From CAZFHZ01 sp964519015 (GTDB lineage Bacteria > Blakebacterota > Blakebacteria > Blakebacterales > CAYUVJ01), in the NCBI GenBank assembly GCA_964519015.1, contig CAZFHZ010000049.1:1-22829 (forward strand): a DNA stretch of 22,829 bases, read 5' to 3'. Below the pieces are notes generated by a model that searched no databases, was not told where the DNA came from, and saw nothing but the letters and a program-made list of their open reading frames with translations. Below, piece after piece: positions 1 to 6,537 of this stretch. How positions within the stretch are numbered: the stretch's first letter is position 1; each line of letters opens with the position of its first letter. Position numbers and translations under genes: made by a program.

Positions 1-446
1 TGACGGTCTACACCACCACCGGTGAACCCGTACTGCATATCGAGCGTGACTGGGAGCGCCCGCGGCTCAGCGCCCGGGACCGGGAGGAGGCCAGGAAACG
101 TTTCAGCGAAAACGAGATGGCCTACATGAGGCGGATCGCGAACCGGATCCCGTTCCCTTCGCGATATGCCGCCTTCTCCACGGCGTTCACCGACGACCGG
201 GGACGGATCTGGGTGGATTACGTCACCGGCCCTTCACCCACTTCTGTGCTCGCGGACCATTTCCGGTACGACGTTTTCGGCCCCGACGGAGTCTGGTTGG
301 GCGTCCAGGAGTTCGACTTCCATCCCACCCTGATCCAGGGCGATTACGTCTACCACCGTGGTCCTCTTTTCGGTGCGGAAGCTCCCCGCCTCTACCGCTT
401 TCATCTTCGTCCCAGGATCCCGGAAGCGGCGGGGCGGATTCGATGA
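1..446 (+). CDS. C-terminal part of a probable beta-propeller protein (5' partial)
   Basis: The reading frame is open from the window edge (first whole codon at position 3) to the TGA at 444-446, so only the last 147 or so residues are seen. An internal ATG at 117 is not a likely start because the frame is already coding upstream. The visible part has short alternating beta-type segments with repeated 'DDRGRIWVDYV', 'YDVFGPDGVWLGV' and 'APRLYRFHLRPR' patterns. These resemble blade strands and the closing strand of six-bladed propeller proteins common in Gemmatimonadota-like genomes. This is a resemblance by eye, not a family assignment. No catalytic residues can be named. Its stop overlaps the ATG at 443 (ATGA), and it heads the unit that continues into the lipoprotein thioredoxin and the permease, so co-expression is likely. 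Confidence 0.7.
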   Translation, partial: TVYTTTGEPVLHIERDWERPRLSARDREEARKRFSENEMAYMRRIANRIPFPSRYAAFSTAFTDDRGRIWVDYVTGPSPTSVLADHFRYDVFGPDGVWLGVQEFDFHPTLIQGDYVYHRGPLFGAEAPRLYRFHLRPRIPEAAGRIR

Positions 447-943
447 ATGTCGGACGGGCTCTGCAACGGCCTGCGGTCGGCCTGGTGTTGCTCATCCTTA
501 TACTGCCGGTGGAGGGGGCCACTCTGGCCCAGGAGCGGGTATCCCTCTATGCGCTGGACCGGCAAGAACTGCTGTTCTTACCCGCTGGTGACGGTCCGAT
601 GCTTCGAGTACCTTCTGCGGAAGTTCCGCTGATCTATACCCGTGCAAATCGAGGTGACTGTGAGCAGGAAGGTATCACCCGGAGAAGGCCTGTCTATCGT
701 CCTCCTCCTTGCGCTTCCCCTCCTGTTGGGGGGGTGTACGAGGGAGGGGCCGGCGACCGAGGCCTATGCCGCCCTGGAGGGGGAGTTCAGCGCCGCCATG
801 GATTCGGTCGAGACCATGGAGGGCTACCGGACGACCGTCGAAGCGTTCACTCCCCGCTTCCGGGACCTGGCCGAGCAATACTGGGGCACCGCCGGCGCCC
901 TCGACGCCCAGCTCTGGCGGATGAGCTACCTGAGTCTCGGTGA
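443..943 (+). CDS. Doubtful small secreted protein or gene remnant
   Basis: An ATG at 443 overlaps the stop of the preceding gene. The first 65 or so codons look coding: a basic N-terminus, a hydrophobic stretch (GLVLLILILPVEG) and a possible signal-peptidase site after ATLA, then an ordinary soluble segment (RVSLYALDRQELLFLPAGD). From about position 642 onward the frame lies inside the start of the next gene and becomes Arg/Gly/Pro-rich, typical of a shadow frame. The full 166-residue product is therefore unlikely. A one-base shift near 640 would end the frame at TGA 655-657, just before the next gene. It could be a small coupled secreted protein with a sequencing indel, a decayed gene remnant, or chance. 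I do not recognise a family. Confidence 0.25.
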   Translation: MNVGRALQRPAVGLVLLILILPVEGATLAQERVSLYALDRQELLFLPAGDGPMLRVPSAEVPLIYTRANRGDCEQEGITRRRPVYRPPPCASPPVGGVYEGGAGDRGLCRPGGGVQRRHGFGRDHGGLPDDRRSVHSPLPGPGRAILGHRRRPRRPALADELPESR

Positions 944-1766
944 GGATCGGGAAGCACAACAGGTGTCCCTGGCGGAGATGACGGAGGCGGTCCTGGCGCG
1001 GTACGCCCGTTCTCCCCACCTGGAGAAGCTGGCCCAACTGACGAGTCTCTACACCGAAGAACAGCGGGCAAGGTACTTCACGGACGTGCAGGAGCATTCC
1101 CCGCATGCGAACGTGAGGGCGGCGTTCATCTATGCCGCGGCCCGGACCGCCGACTTCGAGCTCATGTGCGGTGGGACGGATGTCGACAAGGCGGCGATGG
1201 GGGACCTGAGGAAGAAGAACCTCGAACGCCTCGTCGTCGAGTACCGCGATCTTCCGCTCCGGAAAACGACCTATGGCGCATCCGCCGAGGCGATGCTGAG
1301 CGCCTACGACCCGGCGGACCTGGAGATCGGCAAGCCGGCCCCGGAGATCGTCGGGACGAACGTCGACGGCGAGGAGATGCGGCTGAGCGATTTCCGCGGA
1401 AAGGTGGTGGTCCTCGATTTCTGGGGGGACTGGTGAGGCCCTTGCCGGGTCATGTACCCACACGAGCGGTCGCTCGTGCAAAGGCTGAAGGACGAAGCGT
1501 TCACCATCGTCGGTGTCAACAGCGATCCAGCCGAGAACTACCGGTCCGCCATCGAGCGGGAGAACATCACCTGGCCGTCCTTCTGGGACGGCGGTGACAC
1601 CAGCGGCCCCATCGCCACCAAGTGGGGTGTCCGCGGCTGGCCGACCCTCTTCATCATCGACGGGAACGGGATCATCCGGGAGAAGAACAAGCGGGGGGAG
1701 GAGATGGCCAAGGTCGTCGACGCTCTCCTCGCGGAGATGAAGACGAAGCAAGGTAGCGGTCCATGA
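660..1766 (+). CDS. Selenocysteine-containing TlpA-like thioredoxin lipoprotein (UGPC active site)
   Basis: This is a thiol-disulfide oxidoreductase of the TlpA/ResA/AhpC-TSA group, predicted to be an exported lipoprotein. I chose GTG 660, with GAGG at 651-654 five bases before it; GTG 642 is an alternative. From 660 the product is 368 residues. It has a basic N-terminus, a hydrophobic core and a lipobox LLGGC with Cys26 as the lipidation site. An alpha-helical segment follows to about residue 215, then a thioredoxin fold at about 221-362. That fold contains DFRGKVVVLDFWGDW, the active site, the GVNSDP strand and the cis-Pro loop GWPTLFIID (Pro328). The in-frame TGA at 1434-1436 is codon 259. 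It sits where the family has the first Cys of W-C-G-P-C, and Gly-Pro-Cys262-Arg follows without a frame change. Reading it as Sec gives one intact protein; a conventional reading gives two broken halves (642-1436 and 1452-1766). The end overlaps the permease ATG (ATGA). A TGT/TGC to TGA mutation or sequencing error is the alternative. Confidence 0.85.
1434..1436 (+). other. Predicted selenocysteine codon (recoded UGA)
   Basis: The TGA stands between the codons for DFWGDW and GPCR, in frame with both. In Cys-containing TlpA relatives this position is the nucleophilic Cys of CGPC. One TGA, no frame change, and a complete second half of the fold with its own cis-Pro are what a recoded Sec codon looks like. 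Recoding needs SelA, SelB, SelC and SelD elsewhere in the genome, none of which are in this window. Confidence 0.8.
1461..1478 (+). promoter_or_regulatory. Candidate bacterial SECIS hairpin
   Basis: CACGAGC (1461-1467) pairs perfectly with GCTCGTG (1472-1478) around a four-base GGTC loop. There are 31 bases between the end of the TGA and the first loop base. The published bacterial SECIS model expects the apical loop about 16-37 nt after UGA, with a G among its first two bases; both hold here. The GGUC sequence also occurs within the loop of E. coli fdhF, which SelB binds. A second small hairpin (GGGT 1447-1450 with ACCC 1456-1459) lies between the TGA and this stem. The hairpin also encodes a PHERSLV segment, so part of its sequence is fixed by the protein. 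I see no bulged U as in fdhF. Confidence 0.65.
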
Positions 1767-4219
1767 ACTCGATCGGTCTGTTCGACGACCTGCGCTTCGC
1801 TCTGCGGGGACTGCTGCGCCACCGGTCGTTCACCCTGGTCACGGTGCTGACCCTGGCCCTGGGTATCGGGGCCAATACGGCCGTGTTCACCCTGGTCGAT
1901 GGGGTCCTCATCCGGCCGCTCCCGTTCCGGGACGCAGAGGCCCTGGTATCGCTGCAGCACATGGGTCGTGAAGGTGCCGACGAGCTGCCCATGTCCACCG
2001 GGCTCTACCTGCTCTATCAGGAAAGGGCGGAATCGCTGGACGGTCTGGCGCTCTTCGCGGGCACGACCGCCAACCTGGTCTTCGAAGGGGAACCTGAACG
2101 CCTCCAGGCCCAGGCCGTCACACCGAGCTTCTTCCGGGTGCTGGAGGCCGAGCCGGTCCTGGGTCGTGCCTTCCTGGAGGAGGAGGGTGCCCCCGATGGA
2201 GCCCTGGTGGTGATCCTGAGCGACGGCTTCTGGAAGAGCCGCTTCGATGGAGACCCCGGCGTCATCGGACAGACCCTGGACCTGAATGGTCGACTGCGGA
2301 CCATCGTGGGGGTCATGCCCCCCGGCTTCGGCTTCCCGGACCGGGAGGCACGACTCTGGGCTCCCCTGGTGGTGAATCCCGCTCAGGCGCCCCTCGCGGC
2401 GTTCGGCGCCGGCGGTATCGGCCGTCTCGCCCCCGGGCGGAACATCGAGAGTGCCCGGGCCGAGATCACCGGCCTGATCGACCGTCTCAGCGAGTTCTAT
2501 CCCGAGAGCGGCGCCCCGGCCTTCCTGGCCGAGGTGGGCCTGCGCCCCCGGATCATCTCGCTGAAGGAATCGCTGGTCGGTGATGTGAGCACCACCCTGT
2601 GGATCCTGCTGGGCACGGTCGGCTTCGTGCTGCTCATCGCCTGCGCCAATGTGGCCAACCTGCTGCTGGTCCGGGCGGAAGGGCGGCAGCGGGAACTGGC
2701 GCTACGGCGGGCCCTCGGGGCCGGACAGTGGCAGGTCCTGCGCTGGTTCCTGAGCGAGAGCGTGCTGCTCGCCGGTGCCGGCGGGGTCCTGGGTGCACTC
2801 GTGGCGGCCTGGGCCCTGAAGGTCTCGATCGGGTTGATCCCGACCGACATACCGAGGCTCGCCGAGATCGGCCTGGATTGGAGGGTGGCGACATTCACGG
2901 CGCTCATCACTCTCGGCTGTGCGGTCTTCTTCGGGCTCTTCCCCCTGCTCCGTGACCGCTCCATCGCCCTGGCCTGGGAACTCCATGAGGGTTCCGGCCG
3001 CAGCGCCACCGGAACACGGGGGGGGCACCGTCTCCGCAGCGGACTGGTGGTCCTCCAGGTGGCCCTCTCCCTGATGCTCCTCATCGGTTCGGGACTGATG
3101 CTGCGTAGCTTCCAGGCCCTGCGGTCCATCGATCCCGGGTACCAGGTGGAACGCCTCCTGACCGCCCAGATCATCGTCCCGGGGGCGGAGATCGGAGGCT
3201 GGGAGGCGACCGCCGGGTTCTTCCGCCAGCTCAGGGAACGCGTGGCCGCCCAGCCGGGGATCGAAGCGGTGGGTCTCGCCGAGGCGATCCCGCTGGCCGG
3301 AGGGATGAGTTTCACCACCATCGAAGTGGAGGACCACCCCCGTGGGCCGGGCGAACTCCCGGTCTTCGCGAGCAACAACCCGGTCGAGACCGGGTTCATC
3401 GAGGCCATGGGTATCCGCCTGCTGGAAGGGCGCACCCCCCAGCCGGGGGATGGGGCGGAAGGGACCCGGTCGGTCGTGGTCTCGAAGTCCTTCGCCGACC
3501 ACTGGTGGCCCGATCAGAGTCCCATCGGGCGTCGCCTCCGGTTCGGCTTCGACGGTGAAGAGTGGTACAACATCGTCGGAGTCGTCGCCGATGCCCGCTA
3601 TCAGAGTCTGACGGAGGCTCCGGAAGAAGTTGTCTACTGGCCGGCCACCGTCGGTCCGGCCGCGTCTCCGCAGCCGAGCCGGGGCATGTATATCGCGATC
3701 CGGACCTCGGCCGACCCGCTCGAGTTTGTATCGGTCCTGCGCCGGGAGATGCGGGAATTGAATCCCCGTATCCCGGTTGCCAACCTGCGCACGATGGAAG
3801 ATCTCTTCAGGGAGGCCACCGCCCGGACCTCCTTCACCATGGTGATGCTGGCCGTCGCCGCGGCCATCGCGCTTTTGCTCGGGCTGGTGGGGATATATGG
3901 GGTGATCTCCTATATCGTCTCCCAGCGGACCCGGGAGATGGGGGTGCGCATGGCCCTCGGGGCGACCGACCGGATGGTGCTGCTGATGATCCTCCGTCAG
4001 GGGCTCGTGCTGGCCACGGTGGGAGTGGTCGTCGGGTTACTGGCGGCGGGAGCGCTCAGTTCGGTGATCGCTTCGATCCTGTACGGGATCACGGCGACCG
4101 ATCCCCTGACCTATGGGATCGTTGCGGTTGCCCAGCTCCTGGTCGCTACTCTGGCCAGCTGGCTGCCGGCCCGCCGGGCGGCTTCACTCGATCCTTCCGG
4201 GGCGCTCCGGGTGGAATGA
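1763..4219 (+). CDS. ADOP-family ABC transporter permease (MacB/FtsX-like), no prefix domain
   Basis: An 818-residue inner-membrane permease built from two MacB-periplasmic-core plus FtsX modules. TM1 is at about residues 21-45 (TLVTVLTLALGIGANTAVF, the family signature). A periplasmic domain follows to about 270. The first FtsX block is at about 276-396, with ACANVANLLLVRAEGRQREL. A second TM/periplasmic module starts near 423, and the final FtsX block at about 688-818 includes SQRTREMGVRMALGA and ends DPSGALRVE. No ATP-binding motif is present, as is usual for ADOP proteins, so an ATPase partner must be elsewhere or absent. It lacks the N-terminal prefix seen in the second permease at 6876. 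The ATG overlaps the stop of the thioredoxin gene by four bases, so translation is likely coupled. Substrate unknown. Confidence 0.93.
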   Translation: MNSIGLFDDLRFALRGLLRHRSFTLVTVLTLALGIGANTAVFTLVDGVLIRPLPFRDAEALVSLQHMGREGADELPMSTGLYLLYQERAESLDGLALFAGTTANLVFEGEPERLQAQAVTPSFFRVLEAEPVLGRAFLEEEGAPDGALVVILSDGFWKSRFDGDPGVIGQTLDLNGRLRTIVGVMPPGFGFPDREARLWAPLVVNPAQAPLAAFGAGGIGRLAPGRNIESARAEITGLIDRLSEFYPESGAPAFLAEVGLRPRIISLKESLVGDVSTTLWILLGTVGFVLLIACANVANLLLVRAEGRQRELALRRALGAGQWQVLRWFLSESVLLAGAGGVLGALVAAWALKVSIGLIPTDIPRLAEIGLDWRVATFTALITLGCAVFFGLFPLLRDRSIALAWELHEGSGRSATGTRGGHRLRSGLVVLQVALSLMLLIGSGLMLRSFQALRSIDPGYQVERLLTAQIIVPGAEIGGWEATAGFFRQLRERVAAQPGIEAVGLAEAIPLAGGMSFTTIEVEDHPRGPGELPVFASNNPVETGFIEAMGIRLLEGRTPQPGDGAEGTRSVVVSKSFADHWWPDQSPIGRRLRFGFDGEEWYNIVGVVADARYQSLTEAPEEVVYWPATVGPAASPQPSRGMYIAIRTSADPLEFVSVLRREMRELNPRIPVANLRTMEDLFREATARTSFTMVMLAVAAAIALLLGLVGIYGVISYIVSQRTREMGVRMALGATDRMVLLMILRQGLVLATVGVVVGLLAAGALSSVIASILYGITATDPLTYGIVAVAQLLVATLASWLPARRAASLDPSGALRVE

Positions 4220-4251
4220 TGGTCGTGTAGAGAGTCTCCCGGTCACGGCAT

Positions 4252-4269
4252 CGGCTCCGGCCAGAGCCG
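4252..4269. terminator. Weak hairpin between convergent genes
   Basis: CGGCTC (4252-4257) pairs with GAGCCG (4264-4269) around a six-base loop, 33 bases after the permease stop and before the convergent FISUMP gene end. There is no clear T-tract on either side, so it is only a possible terminator. The 87-base gap holds nothing else I can name. Confidence 0.25.
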
Positions 4270-4306
4270 CTTGGACTTCTGGACAGGCCGGTTCTGGCTG
4301 CCGCTA

Positions 4307-4990
4307 TCAGGGATCCCGGACGCAGCGGACGGAGAACGCGAAGACCTTGTTGTTGAGCAGGCGGGTGATGGTGTCATCGAAGAACTGAAGGCCCCGTAAC
4401 CATGCCTGGTCACCGACCTCGGATCCCGACCAGAATGCGGTGTACCCTTCGTGGAGGAACTGATCCCGGTTCCGCCATCCGATCGGCAGCGCAGAGAAGC
4501 CGGTCTCATCCGTGACCGGTACGGGACGTCCCTCGTATTCCGTATGCCAGCGCCCCCGGGCCTTGAGCCGACCCGCCAGGACCCGGTCGGAGATGCCCCG
4601 CGTTCCGACCCGGTCGACTTCCTCCCGGCTCAGGCCGAGGAACATCTCCAGCTGCTTCCACTCCTCATCGCTGGGCAGATGCCAGCCGGGTGGGGCGGCC
4701 CGTTGGGCTGCCGCCCAGTCGTAGTAGCGCCCCCGTTCGGCCACGGTCGCCTCGTCATCGTTCCACGCCCAGCAGCCATCTCCGGCGGCGAAGCGCAGAT
4801 TCTCCGCCATCCAGACCTGGTTCCCCAGGCGGACCCACCGATAGGTCTCGCCATCGCGACCGTCCGTGAAGGATCCGGATGCTGTCTGATCCACGGAATC
4901 CGTGGATTCCACGGTAGATGTACCTGGGATGGAACCGGAGGCGATGGCGACACCGGACGACAACAGGAGTACCTGAAGGATGCGGTTCAT
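4307..4990 (-). CDS. Secreted FISUMP-domain protein
   Basis: A 227-residue exported protein. Residues 1-18 form a signal peptide (MNRILQVLLLSSGVAIASG). A Ser/Thr-rich linker runs to about 40, then a FISUMP (Fibrobacter succinogenes major paralogous) domain to the end. Hallmarks in order: YRWVRLGNQVWMAENLRF (50-67), GRYYDWAAA (87-95), PPGWHLPSDEEWKQLEMFLG (100-119), GFSALPIGWR (164-173), FWSGSE (186-191) and the closing FSVRCVRD (219-226). Cys73 and Cys223 could form a disulfide. The domain's biochemical function is not established; many copies are surface or secreted proteins. GAGG lies seven bases before the ATG. It is divergent from the XRE regulator gene and convergent with the permease, so it is probably a single-gene unit. 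Confidence 0.88.
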   Translation of the reverse strand: MNRILQVLLLSSGVAIASGSIPGTSTVESTDSVDQTASGSFTDGRDGETYRWVRLGNQVWMAENLRFAAGDGCWAWNDDEATVAERGRYYDWAAAQRAAPPGWHLPSDEEWKQLEMFLGLSREEVDRVGTRGISDRVLAGRLKARGRWHTEYEGRPVPVTDETGFSALPIGWRNRDQFLHEGYTAFWSGSEVGDQAWLRGLQFFDDTITRLLNNKVFAFSVRCVRDP

Positions 4991-5152
4991 GTGAAGACCT
5001 CAGTTTCCTGCCAGGGTGATCGTCCCGTTTAAGGCGGAGATGATGATCTGGCCGGAGCCGTCTCCCATCGGTCCGCTGCTTCTCTATCGTACGGGATGCC
5101 CTGCGTGGAGGATTCCTCATCGGGACCTGGAACATAGGGGGGGACACGCCGA

Positions 5153-5182
5153 CTGACACAGTCGATTTCCAACAAGTATAAT
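5153..5182 (+). promoter_or_regulatory. Sigma70-type promoter for the XRE/membrane-protein pair
   Basis: CTGACA (5153-5158) and a perfect TATAAT (5177-5182) are separated by 18 bases, inside the only markedly AT-rich patch of this intergenic region. Transcription would start near 5189, giving a leader of about 34 bases before ATG 5223. The rest of the gap (4991-5152) shows no other convincing element. Confidence 0.6.
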
Positions 5183-5196
5183 AAACTAGACACGAT

Positions 5197-5212
5197 GTAT
5201 AGTTGACTGTAC
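5197..5212. promoter_or_regulatory. Imperfect dyad just after the promoter, possible XRE operator
   Basis: GTATAG (5197-5202) and CTGTAC (5207-5212) form an inverted repeat, five of six positions matching, with a TTGA centre. It lies between the predicted start site and the regulator's ATG, a usual place for autoregulation. Assignment to this regulator is inference from position only. Confidence 0.35.
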
Positions 5213-5222
5213 CTTGGTCCGC

Positions 5223-5453
5223 ATGAAGACGCGGCATGATATTCGTAACCACCTCCGTCGCCACCGCCTGCTCGTCGGCGAGATGACCCAGCAGGAATTG
5301 GCCGACCGGGTGGGGGTCACCCGCCAGACCATCCTCTCCATCGAGAAGGGGAAGTACAACCCTTCGGTGGGGCTGGCCCTGCTCCTGGCTCATGCCCTGG
5401 GGGTCAACGTCGAAGCACTGTTCGAACTGGAAGAAGGAGACGAGCATGGCTGA
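5223..5453 (+). CDS. Small XRE-family (Cro/C1-type) transcriptional regulator
   Basis: From ATG 5223 the product is 76 residues, essentially one five-helix HTH domain. The segment QQELADRVGVTRQTILSIEKGKYNP is the classic helix-turn-helix with the 'SIEKGKYNPS' continuation. The tail ALGVNVEALFELEEGDE is typical of the short single-domain XRE regulators that accompany membrane proteins. An upstream in-frame TTG at 5214 would add three residues and is less likely; no strong ribosome site is visible for either. It overlaps the next gene by eight bases. The probable role is local control of its own operon, perhaps through the dyad at 5197-5212. Such regulators often pair with a cognate integral membrane protein. 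Confidence 0.9.
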   Translation: MKTRHDIRNHLRRHRLLVGEMTQQELADRVGVTRQTILSIEKGKYNPSVGLALLLAHALGVNVEALFELEEGDEHG

Positions 5454-6225
5454 GCCCGTCGCTAGCAGACGCTGGCGTCCGACACCGGCCGGTCTGATCG
5501 CCGGCTTTCTCGTCATCCTCGGGTTCGTCCTGACGGAGATCGACTGGGGCTTCCTCGCCCTCGCGGCGCTGGGGACCTTTGGACCGGGTATCCTGCGAGA
5601 ATTCGGCTGGCTGCGGGACCGGGACGAGTTCCAGCTGCGGGCGGCCCACCGGGCCGGCCACCATGCCTACCTGACGGCCGGACTGATGGCTTTCCTGCTG
5701 GTGGCCTATGTGCGTTCGAAGGAACCCGGTCCAGTGGATCCCGAGCCGCTGGTCACGGCTTTCCTGGTCATCCTCTGGTTCACCTGGCTGCTCAGTTCCC
5801 TGCTCTCCTACTGGGGACCGCGCCGGACGGCTTCCCGGCTGCTCATCGTGTTCGGCTCCTTCTGGCTCGTGTTCGCGGTTCTCAGCAACCTCGGCCCGGA
5901 GTACCGGGGTATCCTGGGGGTACTCATCGGGGCATCGATAACACTCCCCTTCTTCGCGCTGGCCTATACGGCCCGTCGCTGGCCCCGTATAACCGGCGTG
6001 CTCCTGCTGGCGATCTCGGCCTTCTTCTTCTACTTCTTCGGTCTTTATGAGATCTTTCACGATCCGCTCGCGACGGGCCGGCCGGTGGTCCTGGTATGCT
6101 TCCTGGGGCCGCTCCTGGCCAGCGGGATCGCACTGCTGAATGTGGACTCCAACGAGGATGAGGGTGAAGAGATCAGGGGCGGGGAGCATGTCATGGACCT
6201 GCCCGCCGGTGGAACCGGAGGGTAA
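5446..6225 (+). CDS. Multi-spanning membrane protein coupled to an XRE regulator
   Basis: From ATG 5446 the product is 259 residues with about eight hydrophobic segments: roughly 15-31, 35-50, 73-90, 102-124, 130-149, 155-175, 182-202 and 212-231. The C-terminal tail is short, acidic and hydrophilic (DSNEDEGEEIRGGE). A charged loop at about 51-72 contains several Arg and His residues. I chose the start because the ATG overlaps the end of the regulator by eight bases; the frame extends upstream but only inside that gene. I do not recognise a characterised family. Context suggests a membrane partner or target of the small XRE regulator, as in many regulator/membrane-protein pairs. Transport, sensing and envelope roles are all open. 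Confidence 0.82.
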   Translation: MAEPVASRRWRPTPAGLIAGFLVILGFVLTEIDWGFLALAALGTFGPGILREFGWLRDRDEFQLRAAHRAGHHAYLTAGLMAFLLVAYVRSKEPGPVDPEPLVTAFLVILWFTWLLSSLLSYWGPRRTASRLLIVFGSFWLVFAVLSNLGPEYRGILGVLIGASITLPFFALAYTARRWPRITGVLLLAISAFFFYFFGLYEIFHDPLATGRPVVLVCFLGPLLASGIALLNVDSNEDEGEEIRGGEHVMDLPAGGTGG

Positions 6226-6250
6226 CGCGGGGACCCCACTCTCCTGATCA

Positions 6251-6267
6251 GGGTGCAGGTGACACCC
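6251..6267. terminator. Weak hairpin after the membrane-protein gene
   Basis: GGGTG (6251-6255) pairs with CACCC (6263-6267) over a seven-base loop, 25 bases after the stop at 6225. No U-tract follows, so termination is uncertain. Confidence 0.25.
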
Positions 6268-6461
6268 GGCCCTGAGCTTCAGTTGCTATCGGATCACCCA
6301 TTCCATCTTGAATCCTCTGGAACATCCGGGGATACCCCGGGTGCCGGTCTTCCCACGGGCGATCAACGGGTCGGGTATCAGACGTCCTCAAGATGAGTAC
6401 TGGGAATCAGGTAAGAAGTGCGGTGGAACATTCAAACGAAGGGTTCGTACTTACTGGTATC

Positions 6462-6476
6462 CCTTAGAGTCTAAGG
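6462..6476. promoter_or_regulatory. Perfect 15-base palindrome upstream of padR, candidate operator
   Basis: CCTTAGA-G-TCTAAGG is a perfect 7+1+7 inverted repeat about 60 bases before the padR start. PadR regulators bind dyad sites near their own promoters and usually repress, so this is a good operator candidate. It does not match the ATGT-N8-ACAT form of classical PadR sites, so the link is inferred. Confidence 0.4.
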
Positions 6477-6537
6477 CATTACAGTCGCATGTATATGGGT
6501 GATTTCATTCGTCTGACCTCAGGTGGAAGGCGATGGC

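Larger units (their letters stand above)
6226..6537. other. Intergenic region of lower GC upstream of padR
   Basis: About 310 bases without a convincing gene; a 64-codon frame at 6308-6502 has no ribosome site and no recognisable sequence. It contains a GGGTG/CACCC hairpin (6251-6267), a CCGGGG-ATA-CCCCGG hairpin (6326-6340), neither followed by a T-tract, and a 15-base palindrome (6462-6476). A weak -10-like TATATG lies at 6492-6497. The padR promoter probably lies in the last 100 bases, but I cannot place a good -35 box. Confidence 0.6.

Noticed and set aside
642..1436. Complete lipoprotein ending at WGDW
   Set aside because: It would stop inside the thioredoxin fold just before GPC. A truncation exactly at the redox Cys codon is better explained by selenocysteine.
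675..1751. Long minus-strand ORF (358 residues)
   Set aside because: Shadow frame of the GC-rich selenoprotein gene; no domain, and composition rich in Arg, Gly, Pro and His.
1452..1766. Separate 104-residue thioredoxin-like gene starting at ATG 1452
   Set aside because: No ribosome site, it would begin after the active-site Cys and lack the first beta strand, and it is in the same frame as the upstream half. It is better explained as the continuation past a recoded TGA.
2497..3435. Long minus-strand ORFs within the first permease
   Set aside because: Ser/Arg/Pro-rich antisense frames typical of high-GC coding DNA; the plus-strand permease is certain.
4451..5032. Plus-strand ORF of 193 residues opposite the FISUMP gene
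   Set aside because: No domain or ribosome site; the minus strand has a signal peptide and clear FISUMP motifs.
6308..6502. 64-codon ORF in the gap before padR
   Set aside because: No ribosome site, no recognisable sequence, and it covers hairpins and a palindrome that fit regulatory DNA.
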